Virus record (IMG/VR): IMGVR_UViG_3300031658_000189
Coordinates: 1 to 20,564 of that record
Origin: a virus
Direction: 5' to 3' (one strand)
Length of the DNA: 20,564 nt
This document shows, piece by piece, positions 4,834 through 11,210 of the stretch. The notes below the pieces were generated by a model. It saw only the letters and a program-made list of their open reading frames with translations, was not told the origin of the DNA and searched no databases. Position 1 is the stretch's first letter; every line of letters starts with the position of its first letter. The position numbers were made by a program, and so were the translations under genes.

Positions 4834-5103
4834 ATGTCATATCAAAAATTACAAGCCCAACGTGCAGCAGCAGTAACACCTAGTGATACTATTGATATAC
4901 CCAGTATATCTACTGACCCAGGAGCCGGAAGAAATAATGGATGTGTTTTATACGTTGGAATTGCAGGAAATCTAAGAGTAAAAACAACAGGAGGTGACAT
5001 TGTTACCTTTACAAATATTAACACCGGAGCTTTTATTCCGGTTCAAGTTTTAAGAGTATATGCTACAGGTACAACTGCCGCTAGCATATTAGCTTTATGG
5101 TAA
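4834..5103 (+). CDS. Small beta-rich phage structural protein, 89 aa
   Basis: An 89-residue protein opening MSYQKLQAQRAAAVTPSDTI, followed by alternating beta-prone segments: GCVLYVGIAGNLRVKTTG, DIVTFTNINTG, FIPVQVLRVYATGTTA and a terminal ILALW. This pattern, an oligomerising helix then a small beta sandwich ending in ALW, matches small virion proteins often found beside tail-fibre genes in marine phages. It probably sits on the virion as an oligomer, but whether on head or tail is unknown. It begins 6 bases after the previous gene behind an A-rich leader (AAAAATT). Confidence 0.75.
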   Translation: MSYQKLQAQRAAAVTPSDTIDIPSISTDPGAGRNNGCVLYVGIAGNLRVKTTGGDIVTFTNINTGAFIPVQVLRVYATGTTAASILALW

Positions 5104-5116
5104 AAAATAGATAAAA

Positions 5117-5266
5117 ATGGCTTTAATAAACGCAATTGGAATTTTTATTAGCTCAAATTTATCAGCTCAAGCACCTCCGTTCGGAAGTACTGATATTGTG
5201 AGTGAGCTAAACGTACAAATGGTAGATGAAGTAAATAGTGATGACTTAATAACAGAAACAACATAA
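5117..5266 (+). CDS. Small hypothetical protein, 49 aa
   Basis: ATG 5117 follows an A-rich leader and the frame ends at TAA 5264-5266, 1 base before the tail-fibre start. The 49 residues begin MALINAIGIFISSNLSAQAP, mildly hydrophobic, and continue into an acidic tail (SELNVQMVDEVNSDDLITET). It is the last of the microgenes and coupled by spacing to the fibre gene, so a tail-associated or fibre-assembly role is plausible but unproven. Confidence 0.6.
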   Translation: MALINAIGIFISSNLSAQAPPFGSTDIVSELNVQMVDEVNSDDLITETT

Positions 5267-5267
5267 G

Positions 5268-7520
5268 ATGGCAATAAAATTTTCCCAATTCGCAGTAGGA
5301 GCAACAACAGCTGATGTAGACTTTATAGTAGGATACAAGGCAACTGAAAATGTTCAAATTCCAATTGGCTTAGTTACTGCCAATACAACCTATAGTGTAT
5401 CCACAGCTCAGGCTGGGCTCAACGAAACACTAACTTTAACAGGAGCAGGCCCGGCAAGCACGGATGATATTACTTTTACAGCAGGAGCAGATATTGTTTT
5501 AACTGATGACGGAGCAGGAAATGGATTTACTATAGCTTCTAACGGCCCTCAAGGGACTGTTACTTCTGTAGGCTCTACCTCTGGAGTAACGGCTTTAACG
5601 CTTGTTACGAGTGCAGCCTCTCCAACCCCTGTATTAACATTAGGAGTTACTGGAGGTACACCAGGGCAATATTTACAACAAGACGGAAATTGGGAAACAT
5701 TACCTCCTGCCGATACATATACATTGCCAATAACTGGGAGTGCAGCAGCTGTTACCGCTACTCTTACTGGAAACGCAGGAGATACTGACCCTGTTCTTAT
5801 TACCGGAGGAACAAACGTTGCTTTCTCAAGTATTACAGCAGCAGGCTTTACTGTTGACGCTACAGACACAAATACTACATACGACCTAACAACTACTACT
5901 ACAGCAGATGGGCAAACTAATGTTCCTCTAAATTTAGTTCCTTCAACAGGAGCAACAGATGTTCTAAACTTAAAAGGAGCAGGAACAGTTACCATTGAAA
6001 GTGATTCCGGAACAGGAGTTGTTACAATTACAGGAGGTAGTCTTGGAGATGTTACTTCATTTAATCAGGTTTCAGGAGCTGCATCAACAGGAGCAGCACT
6101 AACTGCAGCCGGTACAGGAGCAGGGCCATACACTGGAACTGTAACTGTTGCATCAAATTCTTATGCTGGGGGAGCAAATGTGGGGCACGTCCCATCTGGA
6201 GGAGCAGCAGGACAATATTTAGACGGAGCCGCTGGAGCTTGGACAACAGTAACAACCGGCTCAGTAACAGAAGTAACTTCAGCAGATGTAAACTTAATTA
6301 GCGTAGCAACCGGAACAACTACACCTGTTCTTACCGCTGTAACAGGAGCTGTAACTGGAGCTTCTACTAATTTAGCTACAGGAACTCAAATACAAACAGC
6401 AATTGATACCGCATTAAGCTCCGCTTTAATTTTTAAAGGGGGATATGATGCCTCTACAAATGCGCCGGTATTAGATAGTAGAGGAACTCCAATAGCAATT
6501 TCAGTTGGAGACACTTATATAGTAAGTGTAGCAGGAACTTTTTATGGTGATGCTGTAACTACTGGTGAAACAATGATAGTAAAAGTGGACAGAGCCGCTG
6601 GAGCTTCAACTGCTGCCGATTGGACAGTAATACAAGAAAATATTGGATTAGCAACTACTACTACAGCAGGAATTTCTAGCTACTCAACAGCTGGAGGACT
6701 GGCTGTAGACGGAAATGGTGTTGCTTCAATAGCAAATTCAGGAGTAACCGCACTACGATTAGATACTGATTCTGTAATCACGACCAAGATATTAGATGCA
6801 AACGTTACAACTGCTAAAATAGCTGATAGTAATATCACAATTGCTAAAATGGCTGACGATTCTGTCGGAGCTGCCGAGTATGTTGATAATTCAGTGGGAG
6901 CTATTGCCTTAAATGTGGCAGGAGATGGAACTGTTGGACAAGCTCTTTTATCAGACGGGGATGGAACTATGTCATGGGGGGCTGCTGGAAGCAGTTATAC
7001 TGCCGGGGACGGAATAACATTAAACGCTTTAGAGTTTGATTTAGATGCAGACCTTACAACAGTAACATCTGTTTATAACGCAGGATTAAAAGTAGGTCGA
7101 GCTGTTAATGATGACTATATTAGTTTTGCAACCGATAACCAAATTAGCACTTTCATAGGAAACGCTGAAAAAATGAGGTTAGACTCTTCATTTGATTTAC
7201 AAGTTGCTGGAGACGTTGTCGCAGCCTCTACAGCATTTTCTGATGAGAGACTAAAGGAGAACATTAAAAAAATAGAAAGTCCATTAGAAGCCGTTAAAAA
7301 GCTTAATGGAGTTACATACAACTGGAAAGAAACAGGAAAAGCTAGTGTAGGAGTTATTGCTCAAAATATTCAAGAAGTTTATCCTGAGTTAGTAAAAGAA
7401 ATTTTACCAATCGGAAGTGACGAGAAAAGACTTACCGTAAACTACGATGGGCTTATTGGACTACTAATCGAAACAGTAAAAGAGTTAACTGAAAAGGTTG
7501 AAAAATTAGAAAATAAATAA
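5268..7520 (+). CDS. Tail fibre/spike with C-terminal S74 self-cleaving chaperone domain
   Basis: A 750-residue Gly/Thr/Ala-rich beta-structured protein, the composition of trimeric phage fibres. Residues about 1-40 (MAIKFSQFAVGATTADVDFI) likely anchor to the tail. The middle is a long run of short beta turns (VTSVG, TLTGNAGDTDPV, TVTIESDSGTGV). About 500-560 contains repeated TAKIADSNITIAKMADDSVG-type segments. The C-terminus from about 654 is an intramolecular chaperone of the endosialidase (peptidase S74) type: SDERLKENIKKIESPLEAVK, GVIAQNIQEVYPELV, then a terminal coiled coil. Ser658 and Lys663 occupy the positions of the known Ser/Lys cleavage pair, with cleavage expected just before Ser658 after trimer assembly. 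It probably binds the host surface. Confidence 0.92.
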   Translation: MAIKFSQFAVGATTADVDFIVGYKATENVQIPIGLVTANTTYSVSTAQAGLNETLTLTGAGPASTDDITFTAGADIVLTDDGAGNGFTIASNGPQGTVTSVGSTSGVTALTLVTSAASPTPVLTLGVTGGTPGQYLQQDGNWETLPPADTYTLPITGSAAAVTATLTGNAGDTDPVLITGGTNVAFSSITAAGFTVDATDTNTTYDLTTTTTADGQTNVPLNLVPSTGATDVLNLKGAGTVTIESDSGTGVVTITGGSLGDVTSFNQVSGAASTGAALTAAGTGAGPYTGTVTVASNSYAGGANVGHVPSGGAAGQYLDGAAGAWTTVTTGSVTEVTSADVNLISVATGTTTPVLTAVTGAVTGASTNLATGTQIQTAIDTALSSALIFKGGYDASTNAPVLDSRGTPIAISVGDTYIVSVAGTFYGDAVTTGETMIVKVDRAAGASTAADWTVIQENIGLATTTTAGISSYSTAGGLAVDGNGVASIANSGVTALRLDTDSVITTKILDANVTTAKIADSNITIAKMADDSVGAAEYVDNSVGAIALNVAGDGTVGQALLSDGDGTMSWGAAGSSYTAGDGITLNALEFDLDADLTTVTSVYNAGLKVGRAVNDDYISFATDNQISTFIGNAEKMRLDSSFDLQVAGDVVAASTAFSDERLKENIKKIESPLEAVKKLNGVTYNWKETGKASVGVIAQNIQEVYPELVKEILPIGSDEKRLTVNYDGLIGLLIETVKELTEKVEKLENK

Positions 7521-7521
7521 A

Positions 7522-7905
7522 ATGGCATTAACAGGAAATTGCAAAGACATAAATTATACAGACCACGAAACCGATACAGAAGCTGTAAGTATCACTTATC
7601 CTGATGGCACAACTAAAGAGATTCAACAACCTGTTCGGGTTAAAAATGAAGTTGATTATGAAAACGTTTATTTATGTATTAAACAAGTAGTAAATCAAAA
7701 TCTAAATGAAGGCAGTAATTATAGCAAACACATTTATTATCACTACGCCGCCTACGAAAATAAAGAAACAAGAGATGCAGACCAAGAAGATTTTTTGTTT
7801 TGGAAAACAGACGCATTCTCTTTAGACCACACTAAAACCTTATATGAACAAGTTTATGAGGTAATAAAAACAACTGAAGGTTTAACTGATTTAATAGACG
7901 CATAA
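7522..7905 (+). CDS. Hypothetical tail-fibre-associated protein, 127 aa
   Basis: Starts 1 base after the fibre stop. The 127-residue acidic protein has an N-terminal beta part (AVSITYPDGTTKEI, 20-34) and a helical remainder (VYLCIKQVVNQNLNEGSNYS, then FLFWKTDAFSLDHTKTLYEQ). There is no membrane segment or recognised catalytic motif. Its location directly after the fibre is typical of fibre chaperones or small tail proteins in marine phages. I cannot assign a specific family. Confidence 0.7.
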   Translation: MALTGNCKDINYTDHETDTEAVSITYPDGTTKEIQQPVRVKNEVDYENVYLCIKQVVNQNLNEGSNYSKHIYYHYAAYENKETRDADQEDFLFWKTDAFSLDHTKTLYEQVYEVIKTTEGLTDLIDA

Positions 7906-7906
7906 T

Positions 7907-8716
7907 ATGCCAATTCCAAGTTCAGGACAATTATTTCTAAGAGATACTATTGCTTTAGAGGTAGACGGAACAGATACAGGAACAAATGTATCCTTAAATG
8001 TCTTATCCACAGAGGCAGGGTTTTCAGCCCCTAATGGGATGCAGGAATTTTATGACTATAGTAGTGTAGTAGCACCAACATCAACCACCTTGACTTTTAC
8101 TTCAATCACAAGCAGTCAAGTAAGAGGAAGAGGGCAGGCCTGGCCTTGGCCTAGGCTTGGAGGCGCAGGAGCTATTACCTCGTATGGTTTTTACTTTGGA
8201 ACAAACTCATCAGGGCCAGGCTCAAACACAAAATATACATTTAGTGGGTCTCCGGCATATATATATTATAACTATTTTACAGGGTTAAATTCGAATACTA
8301 CTTACTATGCTTGGGCGTGGGCAGCTAATTCAGCTGGCGAAGGTGTTGGGTCAGTAACAAGTGCTGCGACATCACTCCCTTCAAGACCTTATCCTTGGGC
8401 AAGAAGCGCTAATTCAAACGGCCAAGATTGTTCCTTCAGTTGGAGCGGTGGCGGCCAAGCTAGGATGACTTCTAATGGGGAATTTGGAATTAGCTGCGGT
8501 AACCAAGGCGGTTCATTGCCTAATAACGGGGACTTCTATTTTGCTTCTTATAACGGGTATAGTAATGGGACTACTTCTACATCTGCTTCAGGAAGTGGGT
8601 ACACTAGCGGAGGTAAAGTGGATGGTTTGTGGTATGGTGGTAAATGTTTAACACTACACTTGCCTGCTACGGGCGGATATGCTGCAGGTTCATTCGGCAC
8701 TTGTTGGCCTTCTTAA
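7907..8716 (+). CDS. Tail protein with FN3-like domain, 269 aa
   Basis: Starts 1 base after the previous gene. Residues 1-55 (PIPSSGQLFLRDTIALEV and on) resemble the tail-attachment part of phage adhesins. Residues about 56-157 look like a fibronectin type III domain, with a TSTTLTFTSITSSQ start and the characteristic FTGLNSNTTYYAWAWAANS strand F region. The C-terminal 110 residues are rich in Gly, Ser, Tyr and Trp, with Cys at 175, 197, 247 and 266 that could form disulphides. FN3 domains in phage tails usually act as carbohydrate-binding or spacer modules, so a role in host adsorption is likely. The WPWPRLGG insertion at 79-86 is coded by unusually GC-rich DNA. Confidence 0.78.
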   Translation: MPIPSSGQLFLRDTIALEVDGTDTGTNVSLNVLSTEAGFSAPNGMQEFYDYSSVVAPTSTTLTFTSITSSQVRGRGQAWPWPRLGGAGAITSYGFYFGTNSSGPGSNTKYTFSGSPAYIYYNYFTGLNSNTTYYAWAWAANSAGEGVGSVTSAATSLPSRPYPWARSANSNGQDCSFSWSGGGQARMTSNGEFGISCGNQGGSLPNNGDFYFASYNGYSNGTTSTSASGSGYTSGGKVDGLWYGGKCLTLHLPATGGYAAGSFGTCWPS

Positions 8717-8726
8717 TTAAATAAAA

Positions 8727-8792
8727 ATGAATTATACTACACACACAACACAAGGAGATATTGAAGTTGTCTATTATATAACAAAAAAATGA
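8727..8792 (+). CDS. Possible 21-aa leader peptide before the holin-like gene
   Basis: ATG 8727 after an A-rich leader encodes 21 residues (MNYTTHTTQGDIEVVYYITK plus K) and stops at TGA 8790-8792, overlapping the next start (ATGA). The last codons form A_AAA_AAA immediately before the stop, so a -1 slip would fuse it in frame to the following protein. It may be a true micropeptide, a translational coupler, or chance. Confidence 0.35.
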   Translation: MNYTTHTTQGDIEVVYYITKK

Positions 8793-8944
8793 ATATAACT
8801 GATTTGAAACTATACACACTTAATTTTTTAGCATTAGCTATATCTATGTCTACAATTGACGTTATATTAAAAATAATTCTTTTAACCGTGTCTATAGGAT
8901 ACACTATACACAAATGGTATTTGATGTATGGAAAGAATAAGTAA
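8789..8944 (+). CDS. Small holin-like membrane protein, 51 aa
   Basis: A 51-residue protein with a hydrophobic first stretch at about 11-22 (LNFLALAISMST), a second at about 24-41 (DVILKIILLTVSIGYTIH) and a charged end (KWYLMYGKNK). This is the size and layout of small two-TM phage holins, which make membrane pores that let the lytic enzyme or its effect reach the cell wall. It lies directly upstream of the M15 peptidase and overlaps it by 17 bases, supporting a lysis role. Membrane topology is predicted only by eye. The 140-aa protein after the peptidase is a competing holin candidate. Confidence 0.68.
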   Translation: MNITDLKLYTLNFLALAISMSTIDVILKIILLTVSIGYTIHKWYLMYGKNK

Positions 8945-9389
8945 ACATATCTCCTACGAAGAGGGCGTTCATTCTAATACCGCCCTCAGATTAGATATTA
9001 TAAATACTCCTGGAGCTTACGAGATTTCTAATATGGCGGGTATTGCTCATAATCTATTTGAACCTTTACGATTATATGTTGGTGGAGCTATAAAAATAAG
9101 TTCTTTCTACAGGTCTCCAGATTTAAATACTGCTATTGGGGGGAGTTCAAAATCACAGCATTGCCAAGGTCGAGCAATTGATATAGACGATACCTTTGGT
9201 TATCTTACAAATGCAGAAATGTTTGAGCATATAAAATCAGTCTTAAACTTTGACCAGCTTATATGGGAATTTGGAGATGATAAGAATCCTAACTGGGTTC
9301 ATATGAGTTATATTTCAAGTGGGGAGAATAGAGGGCGTGTAATGCGTGCTTACAAGGTTAATGGAAGGACTTCTTATAAAATGATATGA
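8928..9389 (+). CDS. M15-family peptidase (endolysin), D-Ala-D-Ala/L-Ala-D-Glu carboxy- or endopeptidase
   Basis: A 153-residue zinc peptidase of the VanY/M15 type that would cut peptide cross-links of peptidoglycan for host lysis. The zinc-binding arrangement is visible: SSFYRSPDLN (58-67), SQHCQGRAIDID (76-87) giving ligands His78 and Asp85, and WVHMSY (123-128) giving His125. Glu114 in LIWEFGDD is the likely catalytic base. The opening ISKHISYEEG is typical of phage members. There is no signal peptide, so release needs a holin. The length is normal for a single-domain phage M15 enzyme. The start at 8928 lies inside the holin-like gene, and its stop overlaps the next start (ATGA at 9386-9389). 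Confidence 0.9.
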   Translation: MERISKHISYEEGVHSNTALRLDIINTPGAYEISNMAGIAHNLFEPLRLYVGGAIKISSFYRSPDLNTAIGGSSKSQHCQGRAIDIDDTFGYLTNAEMFEHIKSVLNFDQLIWEFGDDKNPNWVHMSYISSGENRGRVMRAYKVNGRTSYKMI

Positions 9390-9808
9390 GCACAACCAAA
9401 AAACCATTTAAAGATACCGCAGTAGGCAGATTCCTTATTGAAAAAGCTCCATCTATTTTAGGAGTGGTTGGAGATGCTTTTATTCCTGGAAATATAATAT
9501 CAGAGCTTATCTCTGGTAACAAGGAAATATCCGAAGCAGATAAAGTAATTGCTCTAGAAAAATTAAGAATAGAACGTGCTGAGATAGATGGTATTACCCG
9601 TAGATGGGTATCCGATTCTAGAAGCCAAAGTTGGCTTGCTCGGAATATCCGCCCACTAACTTTAGTGGTTTTGGTATTAGCATATGTAGGGGGATGGTTC
9701 ATGGGGTTAGACACTACCGACACTGCTAGTTTGCTTACGTGGGTTCTATGTGGATATTTCGGAGCTAGAACCGCAGATAAGATAGGAGTAAAATTCCCTG
9801 GTAAATAA
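9386..9808 (+). CDS. Holin-like protein (GTA-holin/3TM type), 140 aa
   Basis: The 140 residues begin with a moderately hydrophobic part (APSILGVVGDAFIPG, 21-35), an amphipathic region (ISEADKVIALEKLRIERAEI), then RRWVSDSRSQSWLARNIRPL, a signature-like segment just before a TM helix at about 90-107, and a second TM at about 113-127 ending in RTADK. The order 'D-x-x-S-x-x-W-L-x-x-N-I-R-P-L' then TM helices fits the 3TM holin family of gene transfer agents and phages. It is coupled to the M15 peptidase by an ATGA overlap, completing a lysis cassette. Confidence 0.75.
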   Translation: MSTTKKPFKDTAVGRFLIEKAPSILGVVGDAFIPGNIISELISGNKEISEADKVIALEKLRIERAEIDGITRRWVSDSRSQSWLARNIRPLTLVVLVLAYVGGWFMGLDTTDTASLLTWVLCGYFGARTADKIGVKFPGK

Positions 9809-9815
9809 TAATTAT

Positions 9816-9823
9816 TATATTTG
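9816..9823 (+). promoter_or_regulatory. Bacteroidota -7 promoter box, TATATTTG
   Basis: TATATTTG matches TAnnTTTG and lies 16 bases before the ATG at 9840. The downstream TTTGTATAAA and AATGTAATGG are shared with the groEL promoter-leader. The -33 region is weak (TTC at 9794-9796, spacing 19). It would start transcription of the packaging/head genes after the lysis cassette. Confidence 0.6.
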
Positions 9824-9839
9824 TATAAAATCAAATGTA

Positions 9840-10064
9840 ATGGATATTAGAAAAATCTCTGTAGGACCTGACTACAAGTCAGGAGCAATGCATTATTTAG
9901 TAGGACAAGAAGTTTTAGGAGGAACACATCAAATTCATTTAATAAAACAAAACACGGATAATGGGTCTATTTGTATATGGATTCAAAAGAAAGAAGAAAT
10001 CTTTTTATGGAAAGAGTTCAATTCTACCATACCAGTATCACTAGAGTATAACATAAATTTTTAA
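9840..10064 (+). CDS. Conserved-type hypothetical phage protein, 74 aa
   Basis: A 74-residue protein opening MDIRKISVGPDYKSGAMHYL and ending LWKEFNSTIPVSLEYNINF. It is a compact beta-rich sequence with short strands (GGTHQIHLIKQ, SICIWIQKK, IFLWKEF). I recognise this as a type found repeatedly in Bacteroidota phages near the packaging genes, without a known function. It sits alone behind the promoter at 9816-9823 and starts a chain of genes reaching the terminase. Confidence 0.75.
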   Translation: MDIRKISVGPDYKSGAMHYLVGQEVLGGTHQIHLIKQNTDNGSICIWIQKKEEIFLWKEFNSTIPVSLEYNINF

Positions 10065-10070
10065 AACCAC

Positions 10071-10244
10071 ATGAGCACAACCGAGTTATTAAATGAATTT
10101 AATGTATTGCAAGATAAAAAGAAAAATACCAGTGACTGGATGGAACAATTAGAAATACAAGACCAAATACATGGCATTGAAATGAAGCTGAACGGAGTAA
10201 AACCTACCGATTCTAGTATAGACTGTGAGGGCTGTGGCTCATGA
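10071..10244 (+). CDS. Helical microprotein with C-terminal CxxC, 57 aa
   Basis: ATG 10071 lies 6 bases after the previous stop; the frame ends at TGA 10242-10244, overlapping the next ATG (ATGA). Residues 1-45 are a likely helical pair (ELLNEFNVLQDKKKN, DWMEQLEIQDQIHGIEMKL), and the tail ends DCEGCGS, a possible metal or disulphide site. Similar short CEGCGS-ending proteins are found in related phages, to my recollection. Its coupling to the GroES-fold gene suggests a shared role or shared timing. Confidence 0.72.
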   Translation: MSTTELLNEFNVLQDKKKNTSDWMEQLEIQDQIHGIEMKLNGVKPTDSSIDCEGCGS

Positions 10245-10804
10245 GGTCTCCATTTTATTTCATAGTACAGCCTGTAAAAGGCAAAAGGTATAACAACTCA
10301 AAAGAAGTTGGAGGTATAAACCTTATAACAAGCACTTCTGAGGAAAACCACATGGCCTCTAACAGAGAAGCTATAGTAATTTCTACACCATTGGGCTATG
10401 AAGGAGATATAAGTCCAGGAGACGCGCTCCTAGTACACCACAATGTCTTTAAATTTTATAACGACATGAAGGGTCGTCAGCAAAGCGGTAAGAGCTTCTT
10501 TATGGATGACTTATTTTTTGTAGACAACGAACAATTTTTTATGTATAAAAAAGATAAGGAGTGGCACTGCCATGACCGGTATTGTTTTGTAGAGCCTGTT
10601 CCTGTTACTGAATCTTTTATAGACAAACCTTTTAAAGAAGAACCTTTAATGGGAAAAATGAAATATTTGAATAAAAAACTTATAGACGCTGGATTAAAAC
10701 AAGGAGATTTGATTAGCTTTAAGCCTGAGAGTGAATATGAGTTTACGGTAGACGATAAAAAACTTTATAGAATGTATGACCATCAGATAACGATGTCACT
10801 ATAA
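10241..10804 (+). CDS. Probable tandem GroES-fold (Cpn10-like) protein, 187 aa
   Basis: The first half follows the GroES plan: strand FYFIVQPVKG (5-14); a polar loop at 15-42 with GGINL at 24-28, matching GGIVL in the GroES mobile loop; strand REAIVISTPLGYEG (42-55); and PGDALLVHH (59-67), matching VGDIVIF. A strand at 92-103 and DRYCFVEPV (112-120) close the barrel. The second half seems to repeat it: EPLMGKMKYLN (134-144), KQGDLISF (153-160), a charged turn, then KKLYRMYDHQITMSL (173-187), like the closing strand of GroES. Two fused Cpn10 folds are known in plastid Cpn20. No roof hairpin is evident in either half. It could be a second co-chaperonin working with the phage GroEL or a virion protein reusing the fold. 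The assignment is by pattern only. Confidence 0.5.
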   Translation: MRSPFYFIVQPVKGKRYNNSKEVGGINLITSTSEENHMASNREAIVISTPLGYEGDISPGDALLVHHNVFKFYNDMKGRQQSGKSFFMDDLFFVDNEQFFMYKKDKEWHCHDRYCFVEPVPVTESFIDKPFKEEPLMGKMKYLNKKLIDAGLKQGDLISFKPESEYEFTVDDKKLYRMYDHQITMSL

Positions 10805-10807
10805 AAA

Positions 10808-10963
10808 ATGAGACATTCAATTAAATGTAGTCAATGTGATGAAACTTTTCCTGCGGGATTTGAATATAGAATGCATTGGGAAGATGCTCATTTAGACGGA
10901 GCTATAATATATGCAGAAAATAAATTAAATGAACTCAGAAGAATTAAAGATACAGATAATTAG
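10808..10963 (+). CDS. C2H2-like zinc-finger microprotein, 51 aa
   Basis: ATG 10808 follows an A-rich leader (ATAAAAA). The 51 residues contain C7-x2-C10 and H23-x4-H28, with spacing C-x2-C-x12-H-x4-H and aromatic/hydrophobic residues between (TFPAGFEYRMHW). This is a C2H2 zinc-finger layout, followed by a charged helix. A DNA-binding role is plausible. Its last 35 bases overlap the next gene in another frame, and its product ends RRIKDTDN. Its position directly before the terminase genes suggests involvement in packaging or its regulation. Confidence 0.7.
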   Translation: MRHSIKCSQCDETFPAGFEYRMHWEDAHLDGAIIYAENKLNELRRIKDTDN

Positions 10964-11210
10964 TGCAGGCAGAAAAGCTGTTGAGCAACTAATTAAAGTA
11001 GCTAAAGAAGATATTATTAAACACAATCCAGAAGATGATTTAGCTGCTGATAGATTAAAGAATGCGGCAGCTACAAAGAAGCTTGCTATTTTTGATGCTT
11101 TTGATATTCTCAATAAGATTGATGCAGAGCAAGAAAATATTAATTTATCAAATAACCCTGAAACTAAAGTAGAAACAAAACAAGGATTTGCAGAAAGACG
11201 CTCCAGATAG
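10929..11210 (+). CDS. Probable small terminase subunit, 93 aa
   Basis: A 93-residue, mostly helical, charged protein (MNSEELKIQIISAGRKAVEQ, then a linker DDLAADRLKNAAATKKLAIF and an acidic-basic tail ending QGFAERRSR). It has no enzymatic motif. It overlaps the TerL start by 23 bases, and small terminases are usually encoded immediately upstream of TerL. They form rings that recognise phage DNA and start packaging. The size is small for the family, and no clear helix-turn-helix is visible, so the call leans on gene order and overall character. Confidence 0.6.
   Translation: MNSEELKIQIISAGRKAVEQLIKVAKEDIIKHNPEDDLAADRLKNAAATKKLAIFDAFDILNKIDAEQENINLSNNPETKVETKQGFAERRSR

Noticed and set aside
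7907-8716. Diversity-generating retroelement variable region in the adhesin tip
   Set aside because: No reverse transcriptase or template repeat is present in the window, and the tip does not show adenine-targeted codons.
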